A program made the translations under genes and the position numbers. A stretch of DNA of 64,000 nucleotides from Baylisascaris procyonis (taxonomy: Eukaryota; Nematoda; Chromadorea; Rhabditida; Ascarididae): positions 2,108,001 to 2,172,000 of the forward strand of contig JAZARR010000146.1 of the NCBI GenBank assembly GCA_037389465.1, given 5' to 3'. Below are positions 1-12,800 of this stretch, one piece after another (within the stretch, counting starts at the first letter, position 1; each line of letters starts with the position of its first letter). The notes under the pieces were generated by a model. It did not search any database. It worked only from the letters and a program-made list of their open reading frames with translations, and was not told the DNA's origin.

Positions 1-86
<86 letters not shown>
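1..86. repeat. (AT)n microsatellite in intron of gba copy A
   Basis: Uninterrupted AT dinucleotides begin at the window edge. By comparison with copies B and C this lies in the intron between the exon ending in the sequence NYFLR and the exon with the acid/base glutamate. The tract may extend to the left of the window. Confidence 0.97.
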
Positions 87-92
<6 letters not shown>

Positions 93-333
93 GTTATAGA
101 TTATATTTATACTTTGGAAGTTTGCAACTCTACTACACCTACTTTGCAGGTTTTTTGCCTAATTGAATGCACTTTATTTCTGTTAACTTTGTCACCTTGC
201 AGCTATATCGACTTCGCAGTCCTTCAGCATATGCAAAATTCGCGAGCAATTCTTAACAGGCCGTTAAATGAAAGGCACACTCCGTCGGTTTGGCATTGTT
301 CGTGTTTGGAAGTATATTCTCATTCCTTTTCAG

Positions 334-3300
334 GTTTCTAGAAGCATACGACTTCGAGGGCATAAGGTTTTGGGGAATAACAATACAGAATGAGCCATCA
401 AGCGGGTCGAATCCTGATTATCCGTGGCAGACGATGTTCTTCAGTGGAGAGACAGAAAGGTGATTTAATCATTGCGGTTAGATTTTCCAACTGTTGACTG
501 TTGTCGGAGAATCAACTGGTTGGCGTGTGGTATGTATGAGAGAGAGATTGGAATTTGCTACTTGATTATGAATTAAGAAAAATAGTGTTATAGCGAAGGT
601 TTCGAGTTCACCAAGAGGTCATAACCAATGATTTCAGTGTTCTTCTACGAATCATTATACTGCATCGCTACATCGGCGGTCAGTGAAACAATGCATTATA
701 CTTTTATAAAACTATCCGCCTAAATTTCAACCTTTGCGGATGTAGTGCTAGCGTAACATAGGTTGCTTTGTTCCACTCGGTCGTGATAATCCCGCGACTG
801 TAGTAACCGACTCAGTGGATGTGGGAATTTTATCACAGTCCTGAGGCAGTTTTGAAAAAAGAATTCTACTTATTAGCGAGGAGTGAATAAACCATGAGTT
901 ATTTGAAAAAAAGGCATGACGTATAACTCGGAAGGGACGCCTCATCATGAGGTTGCAGAATCTCCAGCCAGAGGTTTGTGGTGACTATTCTGCTTCAGGT
1001 GTCATTTTTTAAAGGAATTTCATCAAAAATCTTCTTGGACCACTATTGAAAAACTCAACAGTTGGGAAAGACCTCGCCGTGATGATAATGGATGACCAGA
1101 GATACTACTTACCGACTTGGGCTGACATCGTAAGCTTTCTGATATTAAACACCTATAGTACGTAACTGTGGCCATTTTATCAACTACTGTTACGACTGTC
1201 CATAGATGCATCCTTGCGCTTCTTCGAATCGCGCTGGATATAGGCTTAAACTGCTCCGAGAGTACCCGAAACATTGAAATATTAATAAAGAAGATTGTCA
1301 TTGGGAAATTATAGTGCCCAGGCTCCAAGAAGAGAAGGAAAGGGCATAAGATTTCCATCATTTATGAAAGTTGGCGAATGAGAGATCATAAAGGGAAGAG
1401 CCCGCTTTGTGATCGATCTATTTCATTCAGTTGGCATTGTCTATTTCGATGGGCATTATTGATCGAACGGAGTACTGCCCACACAGTTTCTACTCACACA
1501 GTTTCAAAATGAGTACTGTCCATTGAGGGTTTCATTTGGCAACATTACTATTCGTTTTTACTCCTAATGGTTTCTTGAAAATGGTGCGTTGATGTTACAC
1601 TAATCATCGAACATTCTTTACAAGCTTCTTGCTTTGCGCAAGCATGAGATTTGCTTTGAAATAACAGCGCGAAGGCTAACAGCCTGGGGATTAAGGGTTC
1701 GTTTATTACTGTTCATGCAGATTCGCATTGCAAGTTGTTCAATAATCCCTGCAATGAAAACTTTGAAAAAAAGTTCAAATTTAAACAGAGATGCGGTTTT
1801 ATAGATGGCCGAATGCCTAAATCGGGCAATATCGGCTTGGCTATGAATTTTCAGAAACAAATTCGGTTGGAAGTATGATAAACGCTTATCTGAAGTTTAT
1901 TAAATTTTGCGAATGATTTGTCTATGCCGATTACATCATTGTTCTGCTTTTTTGGACTTGAAAAACTATCATTCGCTCTTTGGATGCATTCAGTGTGGAT
2001 TTGAATTTCCTTTCAATTTGCTCGTTCGTTGGCTATTCTTTTTGCAAGATTTTTATGACTTTGCATTCTTTCAGGAAAAAAAGGTACACATTTCTCATCC
2101 TGTCCCTCAAGGTTTTCTTCCTCTGCTGCTGATGCGCATGCACAGTACAAAACAGGTCATTTGGCATATGGATCCACGTAGCGCTTTTTTCGGCAGATAA
2201 CAATCTTTTGGTAATAAACATTGCAGGTGCTGGCTGATGAGGAAGCTGGAAAGTATGTGTCGGGTATTGCAGTCCACTGGTATGGTAAATTCTCGACTCC
2301 TCCGGAGCAGCTGCTCTCCGAAACACATCAGCATCACCCGAAAAAGTTCATTCTCAGCACAGAAGTGCGTTTTCTTCGAGAAAGCAATTGAAATCTTTTA
2401 AACTTAAGTATTATTGACCGTTGCACTATCAGTCTGGTTTATGTGGAATCTGTGTGCAGTTGAGGAAGTCGTTGTGCCAGTCAATTTGTAGAGATTTTTC
2501 TTCCGAAGTTTTTGAACGTTTAGGTTGTAGCGCTGTTTAAGTTGACCGTCGAAAACGAAAATGGCGTAATTGCTGACTTGCTATTCTGCTTGTCACATAA
2601 AGCAAAGGGCGCAGAAATGAGATAATAATGCCAACAAAGGAAACGTTAATGCTGCTCGTAACACTTGGCTTACTGGCAAAGGATTGTTGTGGCAGCTTGC
2701 TCGCAGCTGTGTGACCGAAAGAGCAGATCGCTCTCGATCTCTTTTCAGTCCTAACACAGAAGTGCAGTCATGCAAGTTTTTAAAATATCGAATTGTGAAG
2801 CGCTTGTTCAATCTGTTCACGCAATCCCAACAAATGTTGTTTACTGTTTGATATGTAATAGATTCTTTCAAAACTGTGGCGGTCGAGTAATTATTTTGGG
2901 GGAGGAGGAAGAGGGGAGCAGATGAGGGGAAATAAGGATTGCTCAACTTCTTGCGATTAAACACATAAAAAAAACCTCGAGGATATTTTCAGGTAGCATT
3001 CTGTAGAAAATGCCCTTCCTACCTTATTGCTTACGAGCTTCCGTCTTTGTCATGATCAAATATTTACGCACAAAAAATTCTCCGTTACTCGGAATTTTTG
3101 CAAAAACATCAATTGTATGTGACTTTATTCTGCATCTCCTGTGAAAGCTGAGTTGAAGAATTGTCGATTTAAAACGCTTCTCGTGAAATTTATTGCTTTT
3201 GAATTTCCCATAGAACTTATGCCGGTCAGAAAAAGTATGTTATGCTGAACACGACGGTGGACTCTCGATGGAGATAATAGACTCTGTAAACCGGCTTGTT

Positions 3301-5628
3301 TTCAAGCCACTTCGTCGAAAGGTTACACGAGTTTTCATAAAACATCACACTGGTTACTCACCGTCCTGCAAAATATACCTACTAAAATATGCTTTTACAT
3401 TTTGCGTAAGTATATGTTCAAAATTTTTCCCCAAAGAATAATTTCACATGAACGTACCGTTCAAAATCGATTGCCAAACGATGTTCTTCAGGCCTGCAAT
3501 GGAGATAATGACGCCGATCGTGGACCAATTTTGGGAGACTGGTATCGCGGAGATAACTATGCTCACGATATAATTACAGTGAGTGTCAATGTTTTTTGCT
3601 TTAGGTTTGCAATCGTAACTACATCATCTCTCATCGGCAAATTTTCGAAGATTGGTGTTGAAGAGATAGCTATGTTCACGACGTAATTGTGGTGAATACA
3701 GGAAAAGGTTAGCTAAGGAGCTAACCTCACGATGTAATTGTGGTGAATATAGGAAAAGCTTAGCTGAAGCGTTTTGTTTATTCACACAAAAAATGCTTCT
3801 ATAGTTTCACAATGTCTATTTTTCTTTTTAACTGAAATTTACGAGTGGATTCAAACCAAACAGCTAATTCAAATTCAAAAAACATTTCAGGATCTGTGGA
3901 ATTGGGTCTCAGGATGGATCGATTGGAATTTCTGCCTCGACTTACAAGGTGGTCCAAACTGGGTGCAGAACTTTGTCGATTCGCCTATTATAGTGAATGC
4001 AACAGCAGGGGAATTCTATAAACAGCCAATGTTCTATGTCATGGGACATTTCAGGTTAGATTTTGAAAATTTTCAGTCGTTGCGATACCAAGAGACTATT
4101 GCACAATTCCTGTGACTGTTGAATAAATGAATATTTACTGTTAATATTGATTCATTCACTGGGTGTGAGTTAACGCAGTATTACATTAGCTCAGAAACTA
4201 AAGGGCTAAACGAGTCGCGCTTACCACACTGCATCTGTCCAGTCATTATTTTCCAGAATTCATATACCTGACAGTATTTTGTGTGAGCCGTGAAACCGGT
4301 CATGAATCCATCCCATAATGAAAGTGGGTTAAATCTCCTCTTGTAACTTTTGGAGGCAATATATGAGATTCGCCCCTTCAAACTTTTATTCGCAATAATA
4401 TGTTCCTTCTGTCATAAAACTCGAGAAACGGCTCCTGTTCACCTTTCCGGAATCAGCAGATTCTGTCGTGTACTGTCGGTAGTAATCGAGCGCAGTTACT
4501 CTCGGAGTTTAGTTTAAACAAAATACATTAGTTTTATGCGCTTTTGTAAATTAGGTTTGCATAGCAAGCACATCAATTTCAATGCGACGAGGTCACTCTC
4601 CATAGCTGCGCAGTTATGCCGATGACCAGTTTGTGACGAACTCAGCAGTGGGCTCGTCAGCATTAGGCATCTAATCCATTCTCTGAACCGCCGGCGGAAC
4701 CAGGCGCTAACGGCATTCGAAACTGATGCCTAGAGATTATATAAACTAACCGCTTTACGAAGTGATAGCGGAGAAGGAAAACTTTGCCCAGAGTTCCTGC
4801 CCCGATGAAATCGCCTTTAGAGGGATTTATCCTGGCTTCCCTTCCCGGCCTTTTTATCGAAAGTCTCCACTCTGAAGCACCGCTCCCTGAAGGTTCCAAC
4901 TTCTCTCCTTTCCCTCCGCTCCTTGCACCACAGAGTGTCATGATATAAGTGTTTACTGTGTGCCAGTCTGTAATTCGGTAGGTGACACACCGTGACCAAA
5001 TCTAAACTTCCAAAACTTAGTGAATATGATGCGCACATAAACTGACTATCCGTCTCGTAATCGGAGTCGATTTATCCATACTTGGATGGGGTTATAAGCA
5101 TTTAATATCGTCAGTTGAACTATGAAGGCATTATCTTGGATATTCAGTATTTTTTGATAATTGATGGAAGTGGTCAATCAGTTACGTTGGCATGCTTCTA
5201 CACTTGTTTTGATTAATCAAAACCAAATTCAAATATATGTTGGGGAAATCATGTCGTTGAGATAACACAAGATCACATCAGTGTGACTAGATTTGCGTTC
5301 TTCACGAAAAATATCAGTTATTGTTTCGCGTAAGAAGATTTGTGTGGTGACCGTTGGCGACAACTTTAGTAAATTTATTCGTCCGGATTCATGGCGTGTC
5401 GGTATGACGATATCGAATGGAGGTGCTACGCTTGAAGGTGTGGCCATAACGACACCCTCTCGGCAACGTGTTCTTGTGCTCAACAATAGAGATGACCATC
5501 AAGCATATGAGCTGTCAATTGAGGATGCTGCCATCGATCGAATGGCCATTCGTTTAACACTCGAACCAAGAACCATCGCCACTATCGTTTGGAATAATGA
5601 TCCCAGCAATAGACAAAGCGAACTCTGA
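334..5628 (+). CDS. gba: Glucosylceramidase (GH30), gba copy A, 3' part
   Basis: Enzyme that hydrolyses glucosylceramide to glucose and ceramide, normally lysosomal or secreted. Six exons are visible: 334-459, 1015-1129, 2227-2364, 3492-3578, 3891-4054 and 5370-5628 (TGA), giving 295 residues with all phases consistent. The first visible exon has the motif TIQNEPSSG with the catalytic acid/base Glu (codon 392-394). The second reads [15 protein letters not shown]. The third ends in FILSTE, whose final Glu (2362-2364) is the nucleophile, and the fourth opens with ACNG. The fifth contains [16 protein letters not shown] and FYKQPMFY, typical of GBA. The last exon is the C-terminal beta domain (VLVLNNRDD) and ends [11 protein letters not shown]. 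About five upstream exons, including the signal peptide, lie left of the window. I see no break. It is likely functional if the 5' part is intact. Confidence 0.95.
4620..4745. repeat. GC-rich inverted-repeat element in gba intron (copy A)
   Basis: This is a GC-rich patch in an otherwise AT-rich intron. It holds the inverted pair TAGGCATC (4664-4671) and GATGCCTA (4725-4732) around a perfect palindrome CCGCCGGCGG (4688-4697). Together with the pyrimidine-rich GC tract to about 4930 it looks like a dispersed non-autonomous element or a structured intronic segment. Its family is not recognised. It is present in all three gene copies. Confidence 0.55.
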
Positions 5629-5776
5629 ATGCAAATTGTTAGAAAGCATAGTGGAATAGAATTAAAACTGATTACGTTACTCAAATTCGAGGTGATAACT
5701 GTGAGGTTCGTAACCGAACAGGCCCAAATGTCACATATAAATTTTGAATGGGCTTATTACTGTCTTATAGCATCGT

Positions 5777-5782
5777 AATAAA
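5777..5782 (+). promoter_or_regulatory. Likely polyadenylation signal of gba copy A
   Basis: An AATAAA hexamer lies about 150 bases after the stop codon of copy A, the usual nematode signal. Confidence 0.6.
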
Positions 5783-7198
5783 AGACTAAAGCAGAAGTTG
5801 AAGCTCTGTTGTTCATAAAAGCCATATGTTGGTTTTTGCGCACCGTAATGAGAAAAGTTTCGGATTCTTAAGAGCAAACAGCACTTGGTAGCTACTTGTA
5901 GTGGAAGAATTAACCAAAATCAGAATTTTAACGAGTGAATTTCGTTAAGACAGTTGTTCTCAATACGAAAGAAACAACTGTGATGTGATAAACAAATTTA
6001 TTCGAGCGTTGGACTGACTCAGACACAAGTACTAGCATGATGGAAATACGACAAAAGCAAGAGAAATTGTCCGCTTCGTTATGGAAAGGGCAACAAAGCA
6101 TGAAGAGGGGATACCAGTCCTGTGCGGAAAGTCACAAGCATTCGAATATGCACAGTTGGTACCGTACATAGAAGCTCATCATCAATGTGTGGTATATGAG
6201 AGGCTTGTTTTGTGCGTATAGATGGAGTGCGTAGCGGATGCGCATGCGGATACGTGAAACCCGCTAGTAGAAGAGGGCGAGGCCATGAGCGAAAAGATGA
6301 GCGAGTGCTTAGAAATATTTTCTGCGAATAGCTTCAAGTCTTCAAGCTTGGCTGCTGCCAAAACTCGGTGGAAGTTGCGCAAATCACGTCTGCCTTACGA
6401 GTCATGGCCCTAATGAAACTGGTTGGCGAAAAGCTTTGTTGTTGTGCGCATATTCAACAAGAAGAACTAGTATGACGCTGAGCATATTTATCTGAGGTGA
6501 GTGCAGATCTGAGTCAGCTGATGTCACAAGAATAGGCAACTACTGATTTTTCATTTTCTGCGGCAGCAGCAATGTGTACCTCACACTGATTATCGATTTC
6601 CTTTGAGAACGATCACTGAAGCCAGCTAGCGCAGTGCTGAAAATGATGATGAAGGAGTTTGCTGCTCTGCTTACTTGTTTTCTGTTCGGCGGAATAGGTA
6701 TGAGGTTTACTTTGAAAACTCTGTGATTTGTAACTTTTTTGTGTAAAATATTTTCTATTCTTGGAAAAATATCTTCGAAATGTTATGCCTTGAAAGTTGT
6801 CATACAATTATAGGGCCACACAAGTCATATCTTTTCTGAAACGATATAACGTTGACTTTAGAGCTAAAAAATAAGAATTGTTATTCTTTGAAGATCAGAA
6901 TTTATGGGAAATTCATTCAAACGAATCTGCACCAGAGAAACTCGAAATTTACTGCAAAAGAGCTTAAAAAATTGCTGCAAACGCCGGCGATCAGCAGCAA
7001 AAGTTGTGGCAATAACTAATCTCAGAGCATAAATTCCAGATGAATATTTTGTTTTAGAAGGAACTTCCTTCTGCAGTTATAATGGAATGAACGAAAGAAA
7101 TGTGAAAGATAGTCATAGGATTTCAGAGAGAGGATGCAAATGTGTTCGCTTATTTTTAACTTCTTAATAAATAGCTCACCATATGAATATTCCTCCCT

Positions 7199-7312
7199 GT
7201 TGTGGAGCAAGGGTTTCCGATTGAAGCAAGTATTGATGACCAAGTATTGATGATTGATCAGTCTTGTGGAGCAAGTTGTGGAGCAAGAGAGCAAGTATTG
7301 ATCAGTCTTGCT
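7199..7312. repeat. Short imperfect repeats in intron 1 of gba copy B
   Basis: The units TGTGGAGCAAG and CAAGTATTGATCAGTCTTG recur in slightly altered forms, a small minisatellite-like patch inside the first intron. The same patch is at 16841-16954 in copy C. Confidence 0.7.
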
Positions 7313-9768
7313 TTCGCGCTGAGGAGATTATAAAATGTGAATAAAGCTTTCTTAACGCAAAGCATCTCGTCGTTGCGATTACGATCTATCATGATCAGTA
7401 ATCATACGAAGAGGTGGTATGTACTGATGATTGATGAAGTTGATGAACCAAGAAAGGTTCGCGCATATCAGTCTTCTCAGAAGCTAGAGGGACCACTTGT
7501 TCTGCTTCTTTTTTTTTTATAATTTTGTGGAAGATAGGTGCGAGAATTTTATCTGAAATTCTCTATCAGTAATCGGATGCTCGGAAAGCCCATTCCGAAA
7601 TCAAAACTTTTAAAAGATTTTATGGATTCTGCTTATGTAATCAGGGAATGACAGAAAGCGTATAATGAAGCACCTTCACGGGCACGCTTTACCACTCGTT
7701 TGATGAACATATTGTTCGGAACTTAACTAATCGAGGTGAAATTAATAAGTTTGAGGTGAATCCAGTAAAAATTACAATCATTTGAGGATTGCGTTGTTGA
7801 CTTCGTACTTAACATTAACTGACTGCACATCTTTTTATTGTTAAAATAAACGAAATGTGTGATCTTTGTTCTTTAAGATTCGATAAATCGAGCATGTGTG
7901 CCGAGAATTTACGGCAATAATGACAAAAATATAGTCTGCGTCTGCAACGCGACCTATTGCGACGACTTCCCTGAACTGGGCGAACTTAAACCTCTTACGG
8001 CAGTTATTTATCAGTCATCATTAAGCGGGAAACGGTTCGAAAGAAGTACAGTAAATTTCAAATCATATGACGACAAGCCCAAAGGTAAGCGTATATAATA
8101 CCACTGTTCCATAGAACTAGTGTGAAATTGTTCAAAGTGGTCGGAAATTGCGGAAGCTGGGCAAAATGCCCGCAAATAATGGCATCAGCGATTTTGTTGC
8201 ATTGAAAATTGCTGCGCTCTCTCAGAATATACTTCTGGAAGAAAATTAACTATTGCTTTCGAACACGAAAACAACAGAGTCAGTTTTACTTTGTAACCCT
8301 GAAGGTTTTCAGAAATATTTCGAGAGAAAATTTGCACAAATGAAGAAATTTCTTTAGTTGTGTAAATTCTGTCACGTAAGAAGTTGAAAGTTTGTAAAAA
8401 CAGCAATTGAAATGCAGTAAACGTTACTCGAGAATGAGTCTTTGCATTTTTCACCGAAATGATAATTGAATTTCTCGGTTCTAAGCAATTGTGTGCATAA
8501 ACGATAGTCGAGAATGAGTTAAATTTTTTTCTGAAGTGAATGATTTCGATGAGATGAACACCTATTTATATGGAACATGGTCTGAATGAGATGTTTAGTC
8601 TGTGAGTTTACTCTCAACGTCTTTAGACATTGTTTCGCGAGATTCGTCGTATCGCATAGCTACAGGAGGGTGTCAGCATGAATACCAAGTAAATTTCATT
8701 TCTCTTCCACCTTCCTGCCAGCTCGAATGTGTCACTGTGAAATTGTACAAAAACGCCAGAATTTCACACATTTATTTGAAAATAATGTCAGTGGTCATGC
8801 TTATATTTCAGACGTTCGGACGGTGGAAATTAAAATAAATGAGCAGGTGCACTATCAGTCAATCATCGGTTTCGGCGGAGCGTTCACAGATGCCGCTGGT
8901 ATCAATTTGAACTCGTTGCGGTCAGACGCTGCTGAAGAATTGCTGCAGAGCTACTTTGGTAAACATGGTAAGGTGATGCCGAATTCTCCACTACGACTAC
9001 AGCAATAATGCAGATTTTAGCAGTGCTGCAGCTGTGGAAACAGTTGGAATAATTTCATTCCTCTCGGTTTGTATGGTCGGCGAATCTACAAATACTTCAG
9101 CCCCGATATTCGACGAATGTCGTCTACAATGCAACGTAACTATCTGGATGTCGGCAGAAATGGTAAAGAATGGGAAGGGGGGAGGGGGAATCGATACGAC
9201 AGTGAAACTTTTATCCAGGTTGGTATTTCGTGATTGCTTGCCCTTCGAGCGATCAAGTAATTATATTTCAGGACTGCAGTATTCGGTCGGTCGAATTCCT
9301 ATAGCGAGCTGTGATTTTTCGACGCATGAATATTCCTATGACGATGTTCCCGATGACTTCGCGTTGCAGCATTTCAATCTAACGATCGAAGATAGCGAGC
9401 TAAAAGTGAGCAGACTTTTTTATCTTGATGTGCAGCCATGATACAATCGATCAATGCAAAGATTTGACTTGCATCGAATGCTTCTAAGATGGACTTATTT
9501 GTCATTGCAGTGAGGAAATACAGTTCTCAACAATCGTCACTATAGCTGTCTTTTCAGATTCCATATATTCGCCGAGCACTTCGTCTTACAAATGGAGATC
9601 TAAAGCTGATCGCAAGTCCCTGGTCGGCGCCCGCTTGGATGAAAACAAATGGTCGTATGAAGGGTGGTGGTAAGCTGAAAGGTGATGAAGATGGCCCATA
9701 TCACGTTACTTGGGCTAACTACTTTCTTAGGTAATCAGTTGCAAAGTGTATGTCGTATGGAAATAGAT

Positions 9769-9785
9769 CTATATATATATATATA

Positions 9786-9870
<85 letters not shown>
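9769..9870. repeat. (AT)n microsatellite in intron 5 of gba copy B
   Basis: A run of about 100 bases of AT interrupted once by GC, immediately upstream of the broken catalytic exon. It is equivalent to the tracts at 1-86 and 19506-19587. Confidence 0.97.
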
Positions 9871-9874
<4 letters not shown>

Positions 9875-12800
9875 TTATAATTTGGAAGTGTGTTCCATTT
9901 CTTTTCAGGTTTGTAGAAGCATATTCTTCCTTGGCATAAAGCTTTGCAGGTTTCAGCCAAAATGAGCAATCTTAGTGGTTCGATCCCCGATTATTCGTGG
10001 CAAAATTCGATGTTCTTCAGCAGCGCCGTTAGAAAGGTCGATTATTTATCGTAGTTGAAGTTTTCCATTGTTGTCGAGGGATGAGGATATTGATAGAGGG
10101 CATAAGGTGCATTTCCTATTGCTGTCAAGCCCATCCTATTAATGCACGAAGTAGAGAATAACAGGCTCCAACAAGCAGGATAAACTGGTGTTCCTATCGA
10201 CTTGAGAAGTTAGTGTTATAGCAAAGGTCTCAAGTTCAGCAAGAGGTTATAGAAGGAAGCAAGTGGTCGCCATTCTTCCACGTCACGTTATACTGCATCG
10301 CTACATTGGCGGTCAGTGAAACAATGCATTATACTTTTATAAAACTATCCGCCTAAATTTCAACCTTTGCGGATGTAGTGCTGGCGTAACATAGGTTGCT
10401 TTGTTCCACTCGGTCGTGATAATCCCGCGACTGTAGTAACCGACTCAGTGGATGTGGGAATTTTATCACAGTCCTGAGGCAGTTTTGAAAAAGAATTCTA
10501 CTTATTAGCGAGGAGTGAATAAACCATGAGTTATTTGAAAAAAGGCATGACGTATAACTCGGAAGGGACGCCTCATCATGAGGTTGCAGAATCTCCAGCC
10601 AGAGGTTTGTGGTGACTATTCTGCTTCAGGTGTCATTTTTTAAAGGAATTTCATCAAAAATCTTCTTGGGCCACTATTGAAAAACTCAACAGTTGGGAAA
10701 GACCTCGCCGTGATGATAATGGATGACCAGAGATACTACTTACCGACTTGGGCTGACATCGTAAGCTTTCTGATATTAAACACCTATAGTACGTAACTGT
10801 GGCCATTTTATCAACTACTGTTACGACTGTCCATAGATGCATCCTTGCGCTTCTTCGAATCGCGCTGGATATAGGCTTAAACTGCTCCGAGAGTACCCGA
10901 AACATTGAAATATTAATAAAGAAGATTGTCATTGGGAGATTATAATGCCCAGGCTCCAAGAAGAGAAGGAAAGGGCATAAGATTTCCATCATTTATGAAA
11001 CTTGGCGAATGAGAGATCATAAAGGGAAGAGCCCGCTTTGTGATCGATCTATTTCATTCAGTTGGCATTGTCTATTTCGATGGGCATTATTGATCGAACG
11101 GAGTACTGCCCACACAGTTTCTACTCACACAGTTTCAAAATGAGTACTGTCCATTGAGGGTTTCATTTGGCAACATTACTATTCGTTTTTACTCCTAACG
11201 GTTTCTTGAAAATGGTGCGTTGATGTTACACTAATCATCGAACATTCTTTACAAGCTTCTTGCTTTGCGCAAGCATGAGATTTGCTTTGAAATAACAGCG
11301 CGAAGGCTAGCAGCCTGGGGATTAAGGGTTCGTTTATTACTGTTCATGCAGATTCGCATTGCAAGTTGTTCAATAATCCCTGCAATGAAAACTTTGAAAA
11401 AAAGTTCAAATTTAAACAGAGATGCGGTTTTATAGATGGCCGAATGCCTAAATCGGGCAATATCGGCTTGGCTATGAATTTTCAGAAACAAATTCGGTTG
11501 GAAGTATGATAAACGCTTATCTGAAGTTTATTAAATTTTGCGAATGATTTGTCTATGCCGATTACATCATTGTTCTGCTTTTTCGGACTTGAAAAACTAT
11601 CATTCGCTCTTTGGATGCATTCAGTGTGGATTTGAATTTCCTTTCAATTTGCTCGTTCGTTGGCTATTCTTTTTGCAAGATTTTTATGACTTTGCATTCT
11701 TTCAGGAAAAAAAGGTACACATTTCTCATCCTGTCCCTCAAGGTTTTCTTCCTCTGCTGCTGATGCGCATGCACAGTACAAAACAGGTCATTTGGCATAT
11801 GGATCCACGTAGCGCTTTTTTCGGCAGATAACAATCTTTTGGTAATAAACATTGCAGGTGCTGGCTGATGAGGAAGCTGGAAAGTATGTGTCGGGTATTG
11901 CAGTCCACTGGTATGGTAAATTCTCGACTCCTCCGGAGCAGCTGCTCTCCGAAACACATCAGCATCACCCGAAAAAGTTCATTCTCAGCACAGAAGTGCG
12001 TTTTCTTCGAGAAAGCAATTGAAATCTTTTAAACTTAAGTATTATTGACCGTTGCACTATCAGTCTGGTTTATGTGGAATCTGTGTGCAGTTGAGGAAGT
12101 CGTTGTGCCAGTCAATTTGTAGAGATTTTTCTTCCGAAGTTTTTGAACGTTTAGGTTGTAGCGCTGTTTAAGTTGACCGTCGAAAACGAAAATGGCGTAA
12201 TTGCTGACTTGCTATTCTGCTTGTCACATAAAGCAAAGGGCGCAGAAATGAGATAATAATGCCAACAAAGGAAACGTTAATGCTGCTCGTAACACTTGGC
12301 TTACTGGCAAAGGATTGTTGTGGCAGCTTGCTCGCAGCTGTGTGACCGAAAGAGCAGATCGCTCTCGATCTCTTTTCAGTCCTAACACAGAAGTGCAGTC
12401 ATGCAAGTTTTTAAAATATCGAATTGTGAAGCGCTTGTTCAATCTGTTCACGCAATCCCAACAAATGTTGTTTACTGTTTGATATGTAATAGATTCTTTC
12501 AAAACTGTGGCGGTCGAGTAATTATTTTGGGGGAGGAGGAAGAGGGGAGCAGATGAGGGGAAATAAGGATTGCTCAACTTCTTGCGATTAAACACATAAA
12601 AAAAAACCTCGAGGATATTTTCAGGTAGCATTCTGTAGAAAATGCCCTTCCTACCTTATTGCTTACGAGCTTCCGTCTTTGTCATGATCAAATATTTACG
12701 CACAAAAAATTCTCCGTTACTCGGAATTTTTGCAAAAACATCAATTGTATGTGACTTTATTCTGCATCTCCTGTGAAAGCTGAGTTGAAGAATTGTCGAT

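Larger units (their letters stand above)
654..8129. repeat. Near-identical tandem block, copy 1
   Basis: From 654 to 8129 the sequence repeats at 10287-17771 with only scattered substitutions and a few indels. The largest indel is near 4775-4830, where copy 1 differs from both later copies. The block covers the 3' half of gba copy A, the intergenic spacer and exons 1-2 of copy B, introns included. Identity falls sharply on both sides. It is either a recent duplication or conversion, or allelic copies placed in tandem by the assembly. Confidence 0.93.

Noticed and set aside
1023..1361. Antisense ORF of 112 codons, repeated at 10654-10992
   Set aside because: It is the shadow of gba exon 7 and its intron. 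The + strand encodes the conserved GBA segment.
4663..5038. Antisense ORFs of 73-95 codons in the gba intron, repeated in copies B and C
   Set aside because: They follow the GC-rich element, change frame between copies because of indels, and show no protein family.
9034..9441. Open frame of 135 codons in copy B
   Set aside because: It is exon 4 plus intron readthrough; the coding part is only 9272-9405.
9682..9965. Ile/Tyr-rich ORFs through AT repeats (also 19418-19621 and 44692-44922)
   Set aside because: They are simple-repeat translations.
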